A DNA stretch of 64,000 bases from Ilyobacter_A sp963675185 (lineage in GTDB: Bacteria; Fusobacteriota; Fusobacteriia; Fusobacteriales; Fusobacteriaceae), in assembly GCA_963675185.2 (NCBI GenBank), contig CAXXOH010000003.1:372001-436000 (forward strand), in the 5' to 3' direction. Below the pieces are notes generated by a model. The model did no database searches, was not told where the DNA came from, and worked only from the letters and a program-made list of their open reading frames with translations. Shown here piece after piece: positions 1 to 8,376 of the stretch; the first letter of the stretch is position 1, and every line of letters starts with the position of its first letter. Position numbers and translations under genes: made by a program.

Positions 1-515
1 AGTTTAGAAAAAGGTTTCGGAAATTCAAACCTATCCCATGCCTTTTCAAAAACCCATTTCCTTGAAAAAGCTCCGCCTACCGGCACTACCTTGGTCCCAG
101 ACTTTTGTGCCAGGTAGAGCATCCCGGGCTTCACCTCATATATAGGCCCCTTTGGCCCGTCAACTGGCGTCCCTATATTGTATCCACTTTTTATCCTCTT
201 CAAAAGACCTACCAGTCCCTTTACAGCCTGATTATCTGATGAACCCCTGATGACCTCGTACCCGTATTTCTCAAGTACGGTGCTCACTATTTCGCCGTCT
301 TTTGAAGGGCTTGCCAGTACAGCTGTATTCCCCAGCTTATCTAAAAATATGCTGGCAATAAGAAGCTTGTTGTGCCAGAATACATATACATAATTTTCGT
401 CTTCTGCCACTTTATCACTTTTTTCAAGCTCAAATTTGAAAGTTTTAGAAAAAATTTTAAGTACCCAGTACGCCAATAAACCGTACCTTTTATACTTTTT
501 GTACTCTCTATCCAT
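1..515 (-). CDS. DUF374 lysophospholipid acyltransferase-like protein (3' end beyond window)
   Basis: Reading the minus strand from ATG at 515 gives 171 codons without a stop, so the C-terminus lies outside the window. Visible motifs match the DUF374 family related to LPS and glycerolipid acyltransferases: FWHNK (residues 46-50), SPSKDG (69-74), GSS (91-93) and DGPKGP (119-124), followed by a PVGGAF segment. Family knowledge suggests acyl transfer to a lipid A or phospholipid precursor at the inner membrane; the exact substrate cannot be read. A GGGG Shine-Dalgarno lies about 6 bases before the ATG. Confidence is good for the family and low for the substrate. Confidence 0.82.
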   Translation of the reverse strand, partial: MDREYKKYKRYGLLAYWVLKIFSKTFKFELEKSDKVAEDENYVYVFWHNKLLIASIFLDKLGNTAVLASPSKDGEIVSTVLEKYGYEVIRGSSDNQAVKGLVGLLKRIKSGYNIGTPVDGPKGPIYEVKPGMLYLAQKSGTKVVPVGGAFSRKWVFEKAWDRFEFPKPFSK

Positions 516-545
516 AATCTACCCCTATATAAGAATTTTTAAAAA

Positions 546-574
546 ATTATAGCATAATTCAAATCTCAAATCAA
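546..574 (-). promoter_or_regulatory. Sigma-70-type promoter for the DUF374 gene
   Basis: On the minus strand TTGATT (574-569) and TATAAT (551-546) are separated by 17 bases, and the ATG follows about 30 bases later. The sequence match is strong but untested. Confidence 0.5.
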
Positions 575-575
575 T

Positions 576-600
576 AAAATAAGGAAGGTTGCCCTTCCTA
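576..600 (-). terminator. Rho-independent terminator of ybaB
   Basis: On the minus strand GGAAGG-GCAA-CCTTCC is followed by a T-rich tract (TTATTTTATT). The hairpin begins at the ybaB stop codon itself and ends just before the promoter of the next gene. Confidence 0.6.
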
Positions 601-948
601 AACTAAACCTGGTATACTCATTCCTCCAGTTACAGATTCCATCTCTTTTTCAGCAACTTCCTCAGCTTGTCTCATAGCCTCTTTTACTGCTGAAACTATA
701 AGGTCTTCCAACATCTCTTTGTCGTTATCTTCCGCTGCTTCCTTCACTATATCGTCAGATAATTTTATTCCTAAAAGCTCTTTTTGGGCATTTACCCTAG
801 CGGTAACCGCTCCTCCGCCAACTGATATCTCCAATTCTTTTTCTTTTAATCCCTCTTGTATCTCAAGCATTTTTTTCTGCATCTCTTGAGCTTGTTTTAG
901 TATGTCATTTTGTCCTTTACCAGACTTTGTTTTTAGCTTTCTAACCAC
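598..948 (-). CDS. ybaB: YbaB/EbfC nucleoid-associated protein
   Basis: A 116-residue protein with the YbaB/EbfC layout: an N-terminal helical segment rich in Q and K (MLKQAQ-like, residues 16-30), a short beta part with GGGAVTARVN (45-54), and a C-terminal helix plus GG-containing tail. Family members bind DNA as dimers and affect nucleoid structure; the gene often sits by dnaX and recR, which are not seen here. The start is GTG at 948, preceded by AGGAGG at good spacing. It has its own promoter and terminator, so it is probably monocistronic. Confidence 0.9.
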   Translation of the reverse strand: MVRKLKTKSGKGQNDILKQAQEMQKKMLEIQEGLKEKELEISVGGGAVTARVNAQKELLGIKLSDDIVKEAAEDNDKEMLEDLIVSAVKEAMRQAEEVAEKEMESVTGGMSIPGLV

Positions 949-985
949 AATTTAGCCTCCTTACCTTATTTAAAGTACTAAGCTT

Positions 986-1014
986 AGTATAACATATGAA
1001 ATTCTATTTTTCAA
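986..1014 (-). promoter_or_regulatory. Promoter for ybaB
   Basis: Minus-strand TTGAAA (1014-1009), a 17-base spacer and TATACT (991-986) lie 38 bases before the GTG start. The -35 box overlaps the final codons of the upstream DUF3857 gene. Confidence 0.5.
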
Positions 1015-2851
1015 CAATTTTTCTCAGCAAAACCCTAGTGTTTCCAGGGTGCGACAGTTCCAGGTAAGTCTCATAAAACTTCTCGTACCCCTTTTGTTTT
1101 ACAAGGCCGTTTCTGTAATTTATTGCATCATTTATCACTAAACGCCCGTTTAAAACCTCTACTTTTCTCTGCACGCCGAACACTTTGCCGCGATACTTTA
1201 GGGGTTCTGGCATCAATAGAAACTGGTAATTTTCTGGAATCCTTATCTCGTACCGCCTTCTAAATGTGAGATCCTCTGTGCTTTCAAAAGCAAACTCCCT
1301 TTCTCCTGGATCAAGCTCTAAAACGTATGGCGCCAAAGATGCATCCAGGTCGAAATACATGAATTCACCGTCTGTAGAGGCGTAATTGTCTTGTATGTAT
1401 TCATAGGAGATAGCGGTGTCTTCTCCTAATTCTATTTTCAAATCACTTGTCGGTCTTGCAAAAATAGATATCGCGCTCATAAGCTTTTCATAGTCCTTTT
1501 TCAGCTCGTATTCAGTCATATACTTGTATTTTGACCTTATAAGGCTTGCCATGCCGCCGTTGTAATTATTTTCTTTATGCACTGCGGCGTTTCCGTTTTG
1601 GTCTATTTTAACTAAATAGACGATATTCCTGGTATTTTTTGTTCTGCAGTTTATATTTTCAAAACGTACCTTTTCCCCAAGCATCATACCTATTTTTTTA
1701 TCAAACTCGCTCTCATCTATATTATAAAACTCATTTAATATATCCACGTAGTAAACCTTTCCTCCGAGACTTATCCTAGAAATCAAATAGGAAAATGGAA
1801 CTATGTTGCCGTTTTTCAAGTCCCTTTTAAAGTTGTGCTCTTCATCTCCTGCCACCACGATGCTGTTCTCTATACCTAGCCTTTTCATCAACCCATCAAA
1901 TATCATGTACGCTTCAACAGGGGTCCCGTACCCGCTGCCTATTATCTCAGAAAAATCCCTCGGCTGGAACTTGAATATGTCGTCCTGTGGCATATACAGG
2001 AACTCCTCAGAAAAATAGCGTTTTATACGGCTTAAACTCTCCAGTTCATTCTTAGACCCCTCCAGGAGTTCGTCCCCCAGCTTAGCTATAGCCTGGTGCT
2101 CTGAATCTGTACTTTTAAAGTATTTGGAGTATATAGCTTCGCCGTATTTTTCTACCCCTTTATAGGTACTTACATATACTGTTGGAAATATCCTTTCAGG
2201 AAGGGGCATGCTTTGCTCCGGCTTGTAGGGTAATACCCCCTTGCTGCTGTAAATCAGCCTCAGCATATCCCCTGACTTTTCCTTTGTTTTTTTTAACTTT
2301 TTGCCAACATTGTTCTCGGATACCTTTAGCTCCATGCCTTTGGAGTATTCTATTTCATAAGTTTTTTCCACTGCCTTTTCTGTGCCCGCAAAAACATATG
2401 AATCGAAAATATCCCTTCCACTATTGTTTTCCTTTATAAATTCTAGGTGTACAGTATCTCCTACCTCCACTCCAAGGAAAGGTATAAGGAGCATTTTAGT
2501 CACTGCAAACTCCATCATACCACTTTCATAAGGGGAGTCCAATTCCTTTATTACGTTTTTCCCAGTTCTCATTATACTGCCATCAGGTTTTTCTGTATAT
2601 GCCTCCACTATGCTCACTTTTTCATATCTGCTGTCATAAAAAACCTTAAATTCTGACAGTTCTTTCTTCCCATTGTAGCTAAGTATCTTTTTTTCCACAA
2701 GGACTCTCTTGCTGTAGGTTTTGTCCGGCTTTATTCTAAGTCCTACAAACTCTTTAGTCGTTAGATAATCTGCAGTATCACCTGCAAAAACATAGATGCA
2801 CAAGATAATCTGCATTACTAAAATTCTAATAACATATCTCAACTCAATCAC
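1004..2851 (-). CDS. DUF3857/transglutaminase-like exported protein, catalytic residues lost
   Basis: A 615-residue protein with an N-terminal hydrophobic signal or anchor (residues 6-22), a DUF3857 domain (about 40-230) and a transglutaminase-like region (about 265-375). It is clearly related to its upstream neighbour. In the core alignment the neighbour's GVC (Cys331), NHA (His371) and MDP (Asp386) become GYG (Gly309), SYL (Tyr355) and VDI (Asp370), so the nucleophilic Cys and the His are gone. It is therefore probably a non-enzymatic paralogue acting outside the cytoplasm, perhaps as a partner of the active copy. Its start overlaps the upstream stop by 4 bases, indicating translational coupling. 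The cellular role is unknown. Confidence 0.75.
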   Translation of the reverse strand: MIELRYVIRILVMQIILCIYVFAGDTADYLTTKEFVGLRIKPDKTYSKRVLVEKKILSYNGKKELSEFKVFYDSRYEKVSIVEAYTEKPDGSIMRTGKNVIKELDSPYESGMMEFAVTKMLLIPFLGVEVGDTVHLEFIKENNSGRDIFDSYVFAGTEKAVEKTYEIEYSKGMELKVSENNVGKKLKKTKEKSGDMLRLIYSSKGVLPYKPEQSMPLPERIFPTVYVSTYKGVEKYGEAIYSKYFKSTDSEHQAIAKLGDELLEGSKNELESLSRIKRYFSEEFLYMPQDDIFKFQPRDFSEIIGSGYGTPVEAYMIFDGLMKRLGIENSIVVAGDEEHNFKRDLKNGNIVPFSYLISRISLGGKVYYVDILNEFYNIDESEFDKKIGMMLGEKVRFENINCRTKNTRNIVYLVKIDQNGNAAVHKENNYNGGMASLIRSKYKYMTEYELKKDYEKLMSAISIFARPTSDLKIELGEDTAISYEYIQDNYASTDGEFMYFDLDASLAPYVLELDPGEREFAFESTEDLTFRRRYEIRIPENYQFLLMPEPLKYRGKVFGVQRKVEVLNGRLVINDAINYRNGLVKQKGYEKFYETYLELSHPGNTRVLLRKIVEK

Positions 2852-4767
2852 CGCTTTTTCACTATTATATATTTTTTATCGTAATTTTCAACGTCTCCCA
2901 ATACAGCTCTTACGGAGTAATAGTCCTCTGTGCTGTACTCTAATTTCTTCAGACTAAGATTTTTTCGAAAACTCAATCCCTCTTTTGATGCTTCATATGA
3001 AGCTATAAAGTCAAACGAATCACTGTTTCTGCTCACATTAGGCGGTAAATTTAAGAATTCCACTCCGTCCATTGCAACGTCCACCTCTTCCTTAACTGAA
3101 ACTGTTGAATCCACTATCAGCGGATAGTTTCTCTCTGCAAGGCTGAACTCCGAAAGAATCCAGTTGTGCATCCCAAATATATCTGAAAGTTGTGGCACTC
3201 TAAACATTTTATACTCTTCCCCCACCACAAAATCCTCGATACGGTATTGTAAGTCTATTTCCATGTTGTCATTTTCGAACAGGTTTTTGGGATTTATATT
3301 AAAAGATATCAGCTCTGTATTTGCACTCAAACTCTTAAGTAGACTTTTGAAAAATTTCTCTCTTTCATCATTTTTCAAGCCTATCAAATATTTCCTATAT
3401 GCATTGTCGTTTATGCCCTGGAAAATAAGCCTGCTTCTAACCATAAATTCTCCGTTGCTGTAATTAACCTTACTTTTTATAAGCAGTTCGTTTGACGAGG
3501 GTTTTGAAATGGAGTTGAACTTCAAGGTATCTCCATTTTTTTTTGCAATTAGATAAGGCTTCCCGTCAAGGTACTCTGGCATGAGGGTTTTGGTGGTCTC
3601 ATCCGTCGGGTCCATTAATATAAGTTTGTCTTCGAACTCTACGCTTGCAATAGCGTGGTTGAAAAAGTTGTTTGGGAAATCTACCTCCATCTGCCTGCTG
3701 GCGTTCATCAACACCATGTTGGAATTATAGCCCAAACTCCTCAGCATGGTTACAATAAGCGCAGCCTTGTCCCTGCACACGCCGGTCATGGTCTCTAGAG
3801 TGTAGTCGGAGTTGTGCGGTTCAAGCCCCGGCCTGTTCTCCTCCTGGTTGATTCCCATATATCTCACATTCCTGGACACCCAAAAAAATACAGCCTTGAT
3901 CTTATCCATATCCTCTTGTAGACCTCTAACTATAAGTTCCGCCGCCTTGCTTACACTGTCGTTCACTATTATCTTGGGCTCTGAGAGCTCATAATACCAC
4001 TTGGATATCTGTTCCCAGGTAGGTGATGTGCCCACAGCCCATCTCATCGCCACGTTTATCATACTCGGCATTTGTGGCTCAGCGTTTATCTGTGGTACCT
4101 CAAAAACTGTAAACTTATGCCACTCCTTCTTTCCAATACTGCCATTTTCCAAGGTGTAAGACCCCTGTATGCCGTTGTAAACCTTTGAAGTTCGCAATGG
4201 GTTGCTTGCTGGTCCTGTTACTGTAGTACTTGAATAAAGTATGGGATAAAATTCCTGCCCGCCTATATAGTCCGTATAGTTTCCAGGCATCCTTGTCTTT
4301 TTTGAACTCTCGTACTCCTTTATATAAACTATGTCGCCTACCTTAATATCTGGTATGTTTATTACAATAAGCTTTTTGTTTTCATCATAGATGTTGCTCT
4401 CCTGGTCGGAGGGATTATCCTGAATCTGCATGCTGCTCCTGAAGTCAAAGTCTAGCTCCTTCCCAGCCCTTATTATTTTTACATCCACAAATTCTTTATC
4501 CGTATACTCACTGTTATATGATTCATACAGCAGTTTACTGTTGTCCCTCCCAAACTGGTCTAATATCTTAAAGTACTCCTCACTGTTCTTCTGGTAGTTT
4601 CCATCACTAAAGTACTCTATCTCCTCAACTCTTTTAACTAGAACCCTATGGGCGTTTGGAAAATTGTTTTTTGTGGCTTTTTCCATCAATTCTTTAAAGT
4701 TATCTCCGAGAGAAAAAACCGTGATGAAATTCATTAAAAAGGTCAAAACAACCAAAAACTTTTTCAT
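2848..4767 (-). CDS. DUF3857 and transglutaminase-like exported protein
   Basis: A 639-residue protein with a signal peptide (hydrophobic residues 4-20), a DUF3857 domain (about 60-245) and a transglutaminase-like domain (about 280-390) carrying the full triad Cys331 (GVCRDKAAL), His371 (FNHAIA) and Asp386 (MDPTDE). A long beta-rich C-terminal part follows. Family members have this architecture in many Gram-negative bacteria, but the substrate is not established. The gene starts inside the last codons of the coiled-coil gene and overlaps the next gene by 4 bases, so the three form one translationally coupled operon. Confidence 0.8.
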   Translation of the reverse strand: MKKFLVVLTFLMNFITVFSLGDNFKELMEKATKNNFPNAHRVLVKRVEEIEYFSDGNYQKNSEEYFKILDQFGRDNSKLLYESYNSEYTDKEFVDVKIIRAGKELDFDFRSSMQIQDNPSDQESNIYDENKKLIVINIPDIKVGDIVYIKEYESSKKTRMPGNYTDYIGGQEFYPILYSSTTVTGPASNPLRTSKVYNGIQGSYTLENGSIGKKEWHKFTVFEVPQINAEPQMPSMINVAMRWAVGTSPTWEQISKWYYELSEPKIIVNDSVSKAAELIVRGLQEDMDKIKAVFFWVSRNVRYMGINQEENRPGLEPHNSDYTLETMTGVCRDKAALIVTMLRSLGYNSNMVLMNASRQMEVDFPNNFFNHAIASVEFEDKLILMDPTDETTKTLMPEYLDGKPYLIAKKNGDTLKFNSISKPSSNELLIKSKVNYSNGEFMVRSRLIFQGINDNAYRKYLIGLKNDEREKFFKSLLKSLSANTELISFNINPKNLFENDNMEIDLQYRIEDFVVGEEYKMFRVPQLSDIFGMHNWILSEFSLAERNYPLIVDSTVSVKEEVDVAMDGVEFLNLPPNVSRNSDSFDFIASYEASKEGLSFRKNLSLKKLEYSTEDYYSVRAVLGDVENYDKKYIIVKKR

Positions 4768-5111
4768 AGTTCCCCACCATCTTCCATAGCCTTCATCCTA
4801 CTCCTTAGTTCAATGTTTTCTCCCTCTAAATTTTTAACCCTCATTTTAAGCCTACTATTTTCCTCTGACAGATTCTTGAGTTCTGCTCCCCTTTTTCTGA
4901 GCTCATCCTGCAGCATCTGTATTTTATCTTTTTGCTCCCCCTCTTTTCCCGAGAGGCTTTTAAGCTTTCTGGCAATTTTCTTATTCTTTTTTTTCTGTCT
5001 CTTGTAGCCTTCATAGGTTACCTTTTTATCTACCTTGAATAAAAATTCAAAGGGCAGTTTTAATAGTTTCAATATAATTGAAACAAGCCAGTTTTTTTTC
5101 AATTTACTCAC
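4764..5111 (-). CDS. Small membrane-associated coiled-coil protein
   Basis: A 115-residue protein with a basic, amphipathic or hydrophobic N-terminus (NWLVSIILKLLKLPFEFLF, about residues 7-25), a Lys/Arg-rich stretch (about 32-52), then a long heptad-patterned coiled coil to the end. No family is recognised. It overlaps the transglutaminase-like gene by 4 bases and heads the operon, suggesting it works with the two DUF3857 proteins at the inner membrane. That link is inference from gene order. Confidence 0.7.
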   Translation of the reverse strand: MSKLKKNWLVSIILKLLKLPFEFLFKVDKKVTYEGYKRQKKKNKKIARKLKSLSGKEGEQKDKIQMLQDELRKRGAELKNLSEENSRLKMRVKNLEGENIELRSRMKAMEDGGEL

Positions 5112-5116
5112 CTCAC

Positions 5117-5142
5117 AAAAAAAGGCAGCCTTGTGAGCTACC
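5117..5142 (-). terminator. Rho-independent terminator of the ABM gene
   Basis: On the minus strand GGTAGC and GCTGCC pair (one G-U) around a 7-base loop, followed by seven T. It lies directly after the ABM stop and before the coiled-coil gene. Confidence 0.6.
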
Positions 5143-5143
5143 C

Positions 5144-5431
5144 CTATTTTAAAAGTTCATAGATGTTTACATCCCCAGGTTTTGAATACATTTCCTCCAT
5201 AAGAGGGATATATTTTTTGAAATGCTGTGTTTCGAAATGTTCCGAGAGATCTTCGTTGTTTTCCCACTCTTCTATAAAGGTGAATATAGTCTCATCTTCT
5301 ACATCCCTGTACAGTTCATACTTTACATATTTGGCTTCTTTTCTAGTTTCTTCCACCATTATAGAAGCGTACTCCATAAATTTCTCTACTTCCGACTTCT
5401 TTACATAGCATTTTGCGACTACTGTTATCAT
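5144..5431 (-). CDS. ABM-domain (antibiotic biosynthesis monooxygenase-like) protein
   Basis: A 95-residue single-domain protein of the dimeric alpha/beta ABM type (YgiN-like quinol monooxygenase relatives): MITVVAKCYVKK strand, KFMEYASIMVEETR helix, YELYRDVEDETIFTFIEEWEN strand pair and HFETQHFKKYIP helix. The family acts on quinones or detoxifies small aromatics; the substrate is not predictable here. The open frame extends 15 codons further upstream, but AGGAGG followed 5 bases later by ATG at 5431 marks the start. Confidence 0.8.
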   Translation of the reverse strand: MITVVAKCYVKKSEVEKFMEYASIMVEETRKEAKYVKYELYRDVEDETIFTFIEEWENNEDLSEHFETQHFKKYIPLMEEMYSKPGDVNIYELLK

Positions 5432-5548
5432 TTTAGCCTCCTGTTTTAATCTGATTTTAAACCAACTACTTTTCATTTGATTACAAAGCAGTAAAGGCTC
5501 TCAATAAGTTTATTAAAAGTATAGCACTTTCGTTATTTAAACACAAAC

Positions 5549-5587
5549 ATATTTTGATTTTATTTAAATATCAAAATATGATATAAT
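5549..5587 (+). promoter_or_regulatory. Putative promoter with inverted-repeat operator
   Basis: TATAAT at 5582-5587 lies 17 bases before the ATG at 5605. Immediately upstream are inverted arms ATATTTTGAT (5549-5558) and ATCAAAATAT (5570-5579) covering the spacer and -35 position. The placement suggests a repressor-type operator, though such AT-rich symmetry can also arise by chance. Confidence 0.35.
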
Positions 5588-5604
5588 TTAACTAGGTGAT
5601 ATAG

Positions 5605-6306
5605 ATGACTAAAAGCCAATTTTTAGACTTTTTAAATGTAAAAAAAGTTTTTAAAAAAGAAATAGAAAATTTAAAGTTCGCCATTCCACATCTCACTGAA
5701 GGAATTTCAGTTCTCCAGGATAAACCTTATGTAGTGGCAAATCCTTTGGTTTACAATGAAAAGTTTGACGAGGTCACCCAAGATTTCAATATAAAGTACA
5801 TATGGGTTACCGACAATCCAGGCGTCAAAGAATCTCAGCAAAATCGCTACGGTGTGGGTAGTTCTGGAACTGCCGGAAAAAACTTTATGAAAGGCTACGG
5901 CTTGGTAGAGGACTTTGACAGGGAAGTGCTCATACTGAACAAAAGCCCAATCCATACCAGGGTAACTGCAGACCTGGCGAAATTTAAAACCATAAACCCT
6001 GTTTACAGTGATTGCCAAAAATTAATGGCCAAGCTGTGCTTCGATCTCCATTCTATACTAGACTGCGAGCTCTGGATTTTAGGGACTTCAAACCTCGACA
6101 AAATATTCAACCCTTTTAAAACTGAATTCAACAATTTTTACAAGTCAGGAACCATTTTAAATAAAGTGTTCTTATATAATCATTTTTCACAGGGTCAGTT
6201 TAAAAAAGCATACAACATTTATAAAAAAGAAAATCCTGACCTTAGCCCTAATGAGTTGTGCAGGTTGATCGGTACTGAAAATCGTAAGAAATTATTTAAG
6301 GGGTAG
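5605..6306 (+). CDS. Hypothetical protein with weak uracil-DNA glycosylase-like motifs
   Basis: A 233-residue cytoplasmic protein that I do not recognise with certainty. The segment YIWVTDNPGVKESQQ with GSSGTAGKNF (about residues 65-95) resembles the first motif of uracil-DNA glycosylase-fold enzymes (G-x-x-P-G-x-x-E ... G-x-A-G). It is followed by LILNKSPIHT (about 111-120) and LWILGTSNLDKIF (about 156-168). No exact family hallmark was seen. The start follows AGGTGATATAG. It ends 5 bases before pepF, so the two are likely cotranscribed. It could instead be an unrelated conserved hypothetical. Confidence 0.5.
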   Translation: MTKSQFLDFLNVKKVFKKEIENLKFAIPHLTEGISVLQDKPYVVANPLVYNEKFDEVTQDFNIKYIWVTDNPGVKESQQNRYGVGSSGTAGKNFMKGYGLVEDFDREVLILNKSPIHTRVTADLAKFKTINPVYSDCQKLMAKLCFDLHSILDCELWILGTSNLDKIFNPFKTEFNNFYKSGTILNKVFLYNHFSQGQFKKAYNIYKKENPDLSPNELCRLIGTENRKKLFKG

Positions 6307-6311
6307 AGCTC

Positions 6312-8228
6312 ATGAAAAAAAAATTGATATTGGGACTTTGTGTCTGTGCTTTGTTACTGGGAGGATTCAATATGGAAAAGACTAACGCTATGAACCAGGA
6401 AAATAAAAATATAAAAAGAGAGGATATCGACCAGAAGTACAAGTGGAAGCTCTCCGACCTCTACCAAAATTGGGATGAATGGGAAAAAGATTATAAAAAA
6501 ATGGATCAGATGATAAGTGAGATTGCCTCCTTCAAGGGCAAACTAAAGGATAACCCAGAAACTTTTGCCAAGGCTGTTCTGCTTAGCGAAGAGTTTGATA
6601 TTATGTCATACAAGGTTTTCCGTTATCCGCAGTTGATGCTTGACTTAAATTCTAAAGACCAATTTGTGGCTTCTAAATTTCAGAAAGTCCAGATACTTTT
6701 CAGCAAATTTTCGATACAAAATTCTTGGATTGCCCCGGAGATCCTTTCCATACCTCAGGAAACTGTAACCGGATGGATTGATGCAAATCCGGCTTTAGAA
6801 CCACACAGATTTAGCATTATGAACATGTTCAGACTTCAAGAACATGTCTTGAGCGAGGATAAGGAGAAAGTACTTTCATTTTATTCGCAGTTTTCTTCAA
6901 GTCCGAAATCTATATATTCTCAGCTTTCAACAGCTGATATAAAATTTAACGAAGTGAAATTGTCTAATGATGAGAGCGTAAAGATAAGTCCTGCAAATTA
7001 CTCTAGAATATTGGCAACAAACAGAAATCAAGAGGACAGGAAAAAGACCTTCGAGGCTCTCTACTCAGTATACCAGGACTACCAAAATACATATGCTTCC
7101 ATCTACAATGCCAGTATTCAAAGCGATTGGGCGGCAGCTCAAGCAAGAAACTACAGCTCCTCTCTAGAAGCAGCCTTAGAAGGGGACAACATACCTACAG
7201 AGGTTTACAGAAACCTTGTACAGACCGTTGGTGAAAATACAAAACCACTTAAAAGGTATGCAAGGCTCCGTAAAAAGATACTAGGCCTTGAAAAATACCA
7301 CGTTTATGACAGTTCCATTGCTATCGTGGATTTCGATAAAAAATACAGCTACGATGACGTCACAAAATGGATCTTAGAATCTACTGAGACCCTAGGAATG
7401 GAGTACCAGGAAAAACTGAAAAATGTCCTTAATGGTGAATGGATCGATGTATATGAAACAGAAGGCAAAAGAAGCGGAGCGTATTCTGCAGGCGTTTATG
7501 GCGTACACCCTTACATGCTTCTAAACTACAACGAGACCCTAGACTCTGTGTTTACCCTTGCACACGAACTTGGGCACACCATGCATACTCTGCTTTCTAG
7601 CGAGACACAGCCTTTCGCTACGCATGAATATACTATTTTTATCGCAGAGGTGGCTTCTACTTTTAACGAGAGGTTGCTCTTAGATTACCTTTTAAAAAAG
7701 ACTAAAGATCCCAAAGAGAGGATAGCCCTGTTGCAGCAAGAGATAAGAAATCTTACAGGTACCTTCTACTTCCAGACACTTTTAGCAGACTTTGAGCTTC
7801 AAGTGCATGAACTTGCCGAAAAAGGGGAGGCTATAACTTCTGAGGTGTTAGGAGATACAATGTCAGCAATATATGATAAATATTACGGAGATGCTGTTGA
7901 AAAAGAAGATCTGCTTCGTGTGGTATGGGCTAGAGTTCCCCATTTTTTCAACTCACCATTTTACGTTTATCAATACGCTACCTGCTTTGTTTCCTCAGCT
8001 GTTTTATACGATAGGATAACCAATCCAGAAAACAGCAAGGCTGAAAGAGAGAAAGCCCTTGAAAAATACATAGCACTTCTAAAATCAGGCGGAAACGACT
8101 ACCCTATGGAGCAACTTAGAACTGCAGGGGTAGATCTCACTCAAAAAGAAAGCACTCTTGCCCTTGCAAAACAGTTAGACACTATGTTGGACCTTTTGGA
8201 AAAAGAGATTGAAAATTTAGAAAAATAG
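6312..8228 (+). CDS. pepF: M3-family oligoendopeptidase F, apparently exported
   Basis: A 638-residue zinc metallopeptidase of the thimet/PepF family. The zinc motif HELGH is at residues 418-422, with the downstream IFIAEVASTFNE glutamate motif. The N-terminal PepF domain is about residues 120-190 and the M3 catalytic domain about 205-595. Family members cleave short peptides. Unlike the usual cytoplasmic enzyme, it begins with a basic N-terminus, a hydrophobic stretch (4-19) and a possible signal-peptidase I site near TNA (24-26), which suggests the periplasm. No lipobox Cys is present. It follows the preceding gene with a 5-base gap. Confidence 0.88.
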   Translation: MKKKLILGLCVCALLLGGFNMEKTNAMNQENKNIKREDIDQKYKWKLSDLYQNWDEWEKDYKKMDQMISEIASFKGKLKDNPETFAKAVLLSEEFDIMSYKVFRYPQLMLDLNSKDQFVASKFQKVQILFSKFSIQNSWIAPEILSIPQETVTGWIDANPALEPHRFSIMNMFRLQEHVLSEDKEKVLSFYSQFSSSPKSIYSQLSTADIKFNEVKLSNDESVKISPANYSRILATNRNQEDRKKTFEALYSVYQDYQNTYASIYNASIQSDWAAAQARNYSSSLEAALEGDNIPTEVYRNLVQTVGENTKPLKRYARLRKKILGLEKYHVYDSSIAIVDFDKKYSYDDVTKWILESTETLGMEYQEKLKNVLNGEWIDVYETEGKRSGAYSAGVYGVHPYMLLNYNETLDSVFTLAHELGHTMHTLLSSETQPFATHEYTIFIAEVASTFNERLLLDYLLKKTKDPKERIALLQQEIRNLTGTFYFQTLLADFELQVHELAEKGEAITSEVLGDTMSAIYDKYYGDAVEKEDLLRVVWARVPHFFNSPFYVYQYATCFVSSAVLYDRITNPENSKAEREKALEKYIALLKSGGNDYPMEQLRTAGVDLTQKESTLALAKQLDTMLDLLEKEIENLEK

Positions 8229-8239
8229 GAGTGTTTTTT

Positions 8240-8308
8240 ATGAAATTTTTTAAAAAAATATGGCTTGTTTTAGCCGTTTTTATTTTGAACTTAAATAATA
8301 TGGAATAA
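8240..8308 (+). CDS. Very short hydrophobic ORF (22 codons)
   Basis: ATG at 8240 after AGGAGTG reads 22 residues: a Lys-containing start, the hydrophobic run IWLVLAVFIL and then NLNNME. It resembles a bare signal peptide or a remnant of one. It lies between pepF and its terminator. It may be a membrane microprotein, a decayed gene or chance. Confidence 0.25.
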   Translation: MKFFKKIWLVLAVFILNLNNME

Positions 8309-8340
8309 AAAAAGAGTCGGAAATTTCCGACTCTTTTTTT
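8308..8340. terminator. Bidirectional rho-independent terminator
   Basis: AAAGAGTCGG-AAAT-TTCCGACTCTTT is a near-perfect hairpin flanked by A7 and T8 tracts. It separates the plus-strand pepF transcript from the minus-strand pseudogene. Confidence 0.85.
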
Positions 8341-8376
8341 ATTGTTTGCAGCATCTGTCTATCCCAGATTCGGCTT

